From Oscillospiraceae bacterium (GTDB lineage Bacteria > Bacillota > Clostridia > Oscillospirales > QAMX01), in NCBI GenBank assembly GCA_015067675.1, contig SVMB01000009.1:1-64000 (forward strand): a stretch of DNA of 64,000 nucleotides, written 5' to 3'. How positions within the stretch are numbered: position 1 is the first letter of the stretch; every line of letters starts with the position of its first letter. Below the pieces are notes generated by a model. It ran no database searches. It was not told where the DNA came from and worked only from the letters and a program-made list of their open reading frames with translations. Below, piece after piece: positions 62,718 through 64,000 of the stretch. Both the position numbers and the translations under genes were made by a program.

Positions 62718-63746
62718 TCAACCGGGAAACTGCGCCCAGTCAATCCGTTCTTCATCAATGGCTTTGGGAGTGCTGCCCAGAAACGCGAGATTATTGTCGT
62801 AATAGATCTTGCGCATCACATCCCGATCCAGCCCCAGCGGCACAAGTCTGCCGAAATAGGGCCAGTCAAAGGGCTCTGTGAACTCAAGACAGCTTCTCAC
62901 CAGCTCCCAGCGGCCCGTCGGGCCACCCTTCGCCTCGGGATTCTCCGGCATATTATAGCCATCGGTGCCAAAGACGATCCGATCCTGATACCGCACGAAG
63001 AAATCGTGCCACCATGCAGGGTTTTTCGAAAATCCCACGAACATCTCGCCGCCCGGCGTCAGATCAAGGCCGGTATTCTCCCACGCTGCGAGAAATTCCT
63101 CGGCCAGCTGCGGTACAAAGCCCATAAAGCCGAAATGGGCAAGGGTGAGGCGCAGTTTCGGGAACTTGCGCATGATGTTCCAGATTTCAATGTAGAGCCG
63201 CTCGCGGGCAGGAAAGCTCGGATGCCCGTAGAACCATCCCCGGGCCTTTGCGCTCTCCGATACCTTATCCGGATCCCAGAATGACGCAGGATCGGCCACA
63301 TGCAGCACGATCGGCACCTGATTTTCTTCCAGATATTCGTAGTACCTGTCATAAATCGGGTCGTCCATGCTTCTGCCCAGCGCACGATAGAGATCCGGCT
63401 TACCCTCCAGCATCTTCATGCCGTCAAAGCCCTGCGCCATGAAGGTTTTGGCCTGTGCAAGATATCCTTCAGCCGTATCATTGTGAGAAAGGCTTGCAAA
63501 AGCCCAGGTACCCGGCAGATGCTTCTTGTAATACAGTGCTTCCAGATTACACTGGGGATAAAACTTATCCGCCGCGTCCTGCGTATAGGCCATAAAGGCC
63601 ATGCCGGCGTAATTTCGCTTCTCCATGATCTCTCTGAAGAATCCCAGAGATTCTTTGAGCGAGTAGGGCTGACTGTGATGGATATGCGCATCGATCACCG
63701 GCAGATCGTAAAACTTCGAAAGCGCTTCCAGTCGATTCTGTTCCAT
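62718..63746 (-). CDS. Amidohydrolase family protein (Amidohydro_2-type), first complete copy
   Basis: The 342-residue TIM-barrel protein has VIDAHIHHSQPYS (HxH metal motif, about residues 18-23), PIVLHVADP (third His), LTLAHFGF (fourth His) and RIVFGTDGYN (Asp). These are the amidohydrolase-2 residues, as in decarboxylases such as aminocarboxymuconate-semialdehyde decarboxylase, or in lactonases. It is the paralogue of the upstream gene: the last 60 residues match closely (EERIDW near the end of both). It sits between that copy and the M14 gene in one operon. Confidence 0.85.
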   Translation of the reverse strand: MEQNRLEALSKFYDLPVIDAHIHHSQPYSLKESLGFFREIMEKRNYAGMAFMAYTQDAADKFYPQCNLEALYYKKHLPGTWAFASLSHNDTAEGYLAQAKTFMAQGFDGMKMLEGKPDLYRALGRSMDDPIYDRYYEYLEENQVPIVLHVADPASFWDPDKVSESAKARGWFYGHPSFPARERLYIEIWNIMRKFPKLRLTLAHFGFMGFVPQLAEEFLAAWENTGLDLTPGGEMFVGFSKNPAWWHDFFVRYQDRIVFGTDGYNMPENPEAKGGPTGRWELVRSCLEFTEPFDWPYFGRLVPLGLDRDVMRKIYYDNNLAFLGSTPKAIDEERIDWAQFPG

Positions 63747-63767
63747 AGTTTCTCCTATCCCGCCGTC

Positions 63768-64000
63768 TTACAGTCCCAACGGCGACCAGTCAATACGTTC
63801 CTCATCCAGTTCCTTCGGCGCACCACCGAAAAATGCCACCGCATTGTCGTGGTAGAGTTTTTTTAGCATCGCGTCGTCAAACCCAAAAGGCATCACCATT
63901 CCCGGTACATACGGCCACGTAAACGGCTCTGAAAACTCCAGGAAGCTGCGCACCAGCTGCCAGCGACCCAAAGGAGCCCCCTTGTGGACGGTATCCTCAT
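63768..64000 (-). CDS. Amidohydrolase family protein, second copy, partial (5' end outside window)
   Basis: The reading frame is open to the right edge, so only the last 76 or so residues are visible; the track's TTG start at 63971 is an artefact. GRWQLVRSFLEFSEPFTWPYV and FGGAPKELDEERIDWSP align with the C-terminus of the neighbouring amidohydrolase (GRWELVRSCLEF..., EERIDWAQF). This is a tandem duplication with about 21 bp between the genes. Its metal site lies outside the window. Confidence 0.82.
   Translation of the reverse strand, partial: EDTVHKGAPLGRWQLVRSFLEFSEPFTWPYVPGMVMPFGFDDAMLKKLYHDNAVAFFGGAPKELDEERIDWSPLGL

Overview
The window reads as chromosomal DNA of a low-to-mid GC-shifted Firmicute, most likely a gut-type Clostridia (Oscillospirales/Christensenellales-like; inference, no 16S is present). 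Reasons: GC is high at third positions, promoters are sigma-A type (TTGACA-17-TATAAT) and Shine-Dalgarno sites are strong AGGAGG. Typical Firmicutes signatures are a T-box in front of pheST, a yybP-ykoY manganese riboswitch, IreB, an ECF sigma/zinc-finger anti-sigma pair, CarD, NlpC/P60 with SH3b and S-layer homology domains. No rRNA, tRNA, CRISPR array, insertion sequence or prophage was seen. Many very long ORFs in the track are antisense shadows of GC3-rich genes.

Region 1 (1-20 kb) is a sugar-catabolism island. It holds a ceramidase-like hydrolase (partial), an MFS permease, a xylose-isomerase-like TIM-barrel protein, a small HTH protein, a propeller-like protein and a surface-anchored phosphodiester glycosidase with SLH repeats. 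It continues with a GH4 glycosidase plus ADP-ribosylglycohydrolase operon, an AraC regulator divergent from an SDR / heparinase-II/III / GH105 operon, a 727-aa putative glycosidase, a CPCC protein and a GH28 enzyme. Nearly all these enzymes lack signal peptides, suggesting intracellular processing of imported pectin- or uronide-type oligosaccharides.

Region 2 (20-29 kb) holds a YozG-like regulator with DUF2975, a TerB_N/TerB_C protein paired with a BREX-type (DUF2791) ATPase, ireB, a small conserved protein, an SH3b-NlpC/P60 hydrolase and a polar amino-acid ABC transporter. Region 3 (29-42 kb) is housekeeping: T-box-pheS-pheT, a methyltransferase with a short upstream ORF, dusB-ECF sigma-anti-sigma, ppk1, ddh (meso-DAP dehydrogenase), an Eis-like acetyltransferase and riboswitch-controlled mntP.

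Region 4 (42-55 kb) holds a GH78 enzyme with an alpha/beta hydrolase, an MFS pump with a metallophosphoesterase, a three-gene GNAT operon, carD with a small partner, gdhA behind a structured leader, a DUF2752 protein and a CorA transporter. The corA leader encodes a 14-residue Asp-Pro-x-Pro/Arg-rich peptide very like Salmonella MgtL and contains an exact anti-Shine-Dalgarno; it is the most interesting candidate for an undescribed regulatory system here. Region 5 (55-64 kb) holds a GH2 beta-galactosidase, two translationally coupled MutS-like ATPases, an M14 carboxypeptidase-like protein and two tandem amidohydrolases (the second cut by the window edge).
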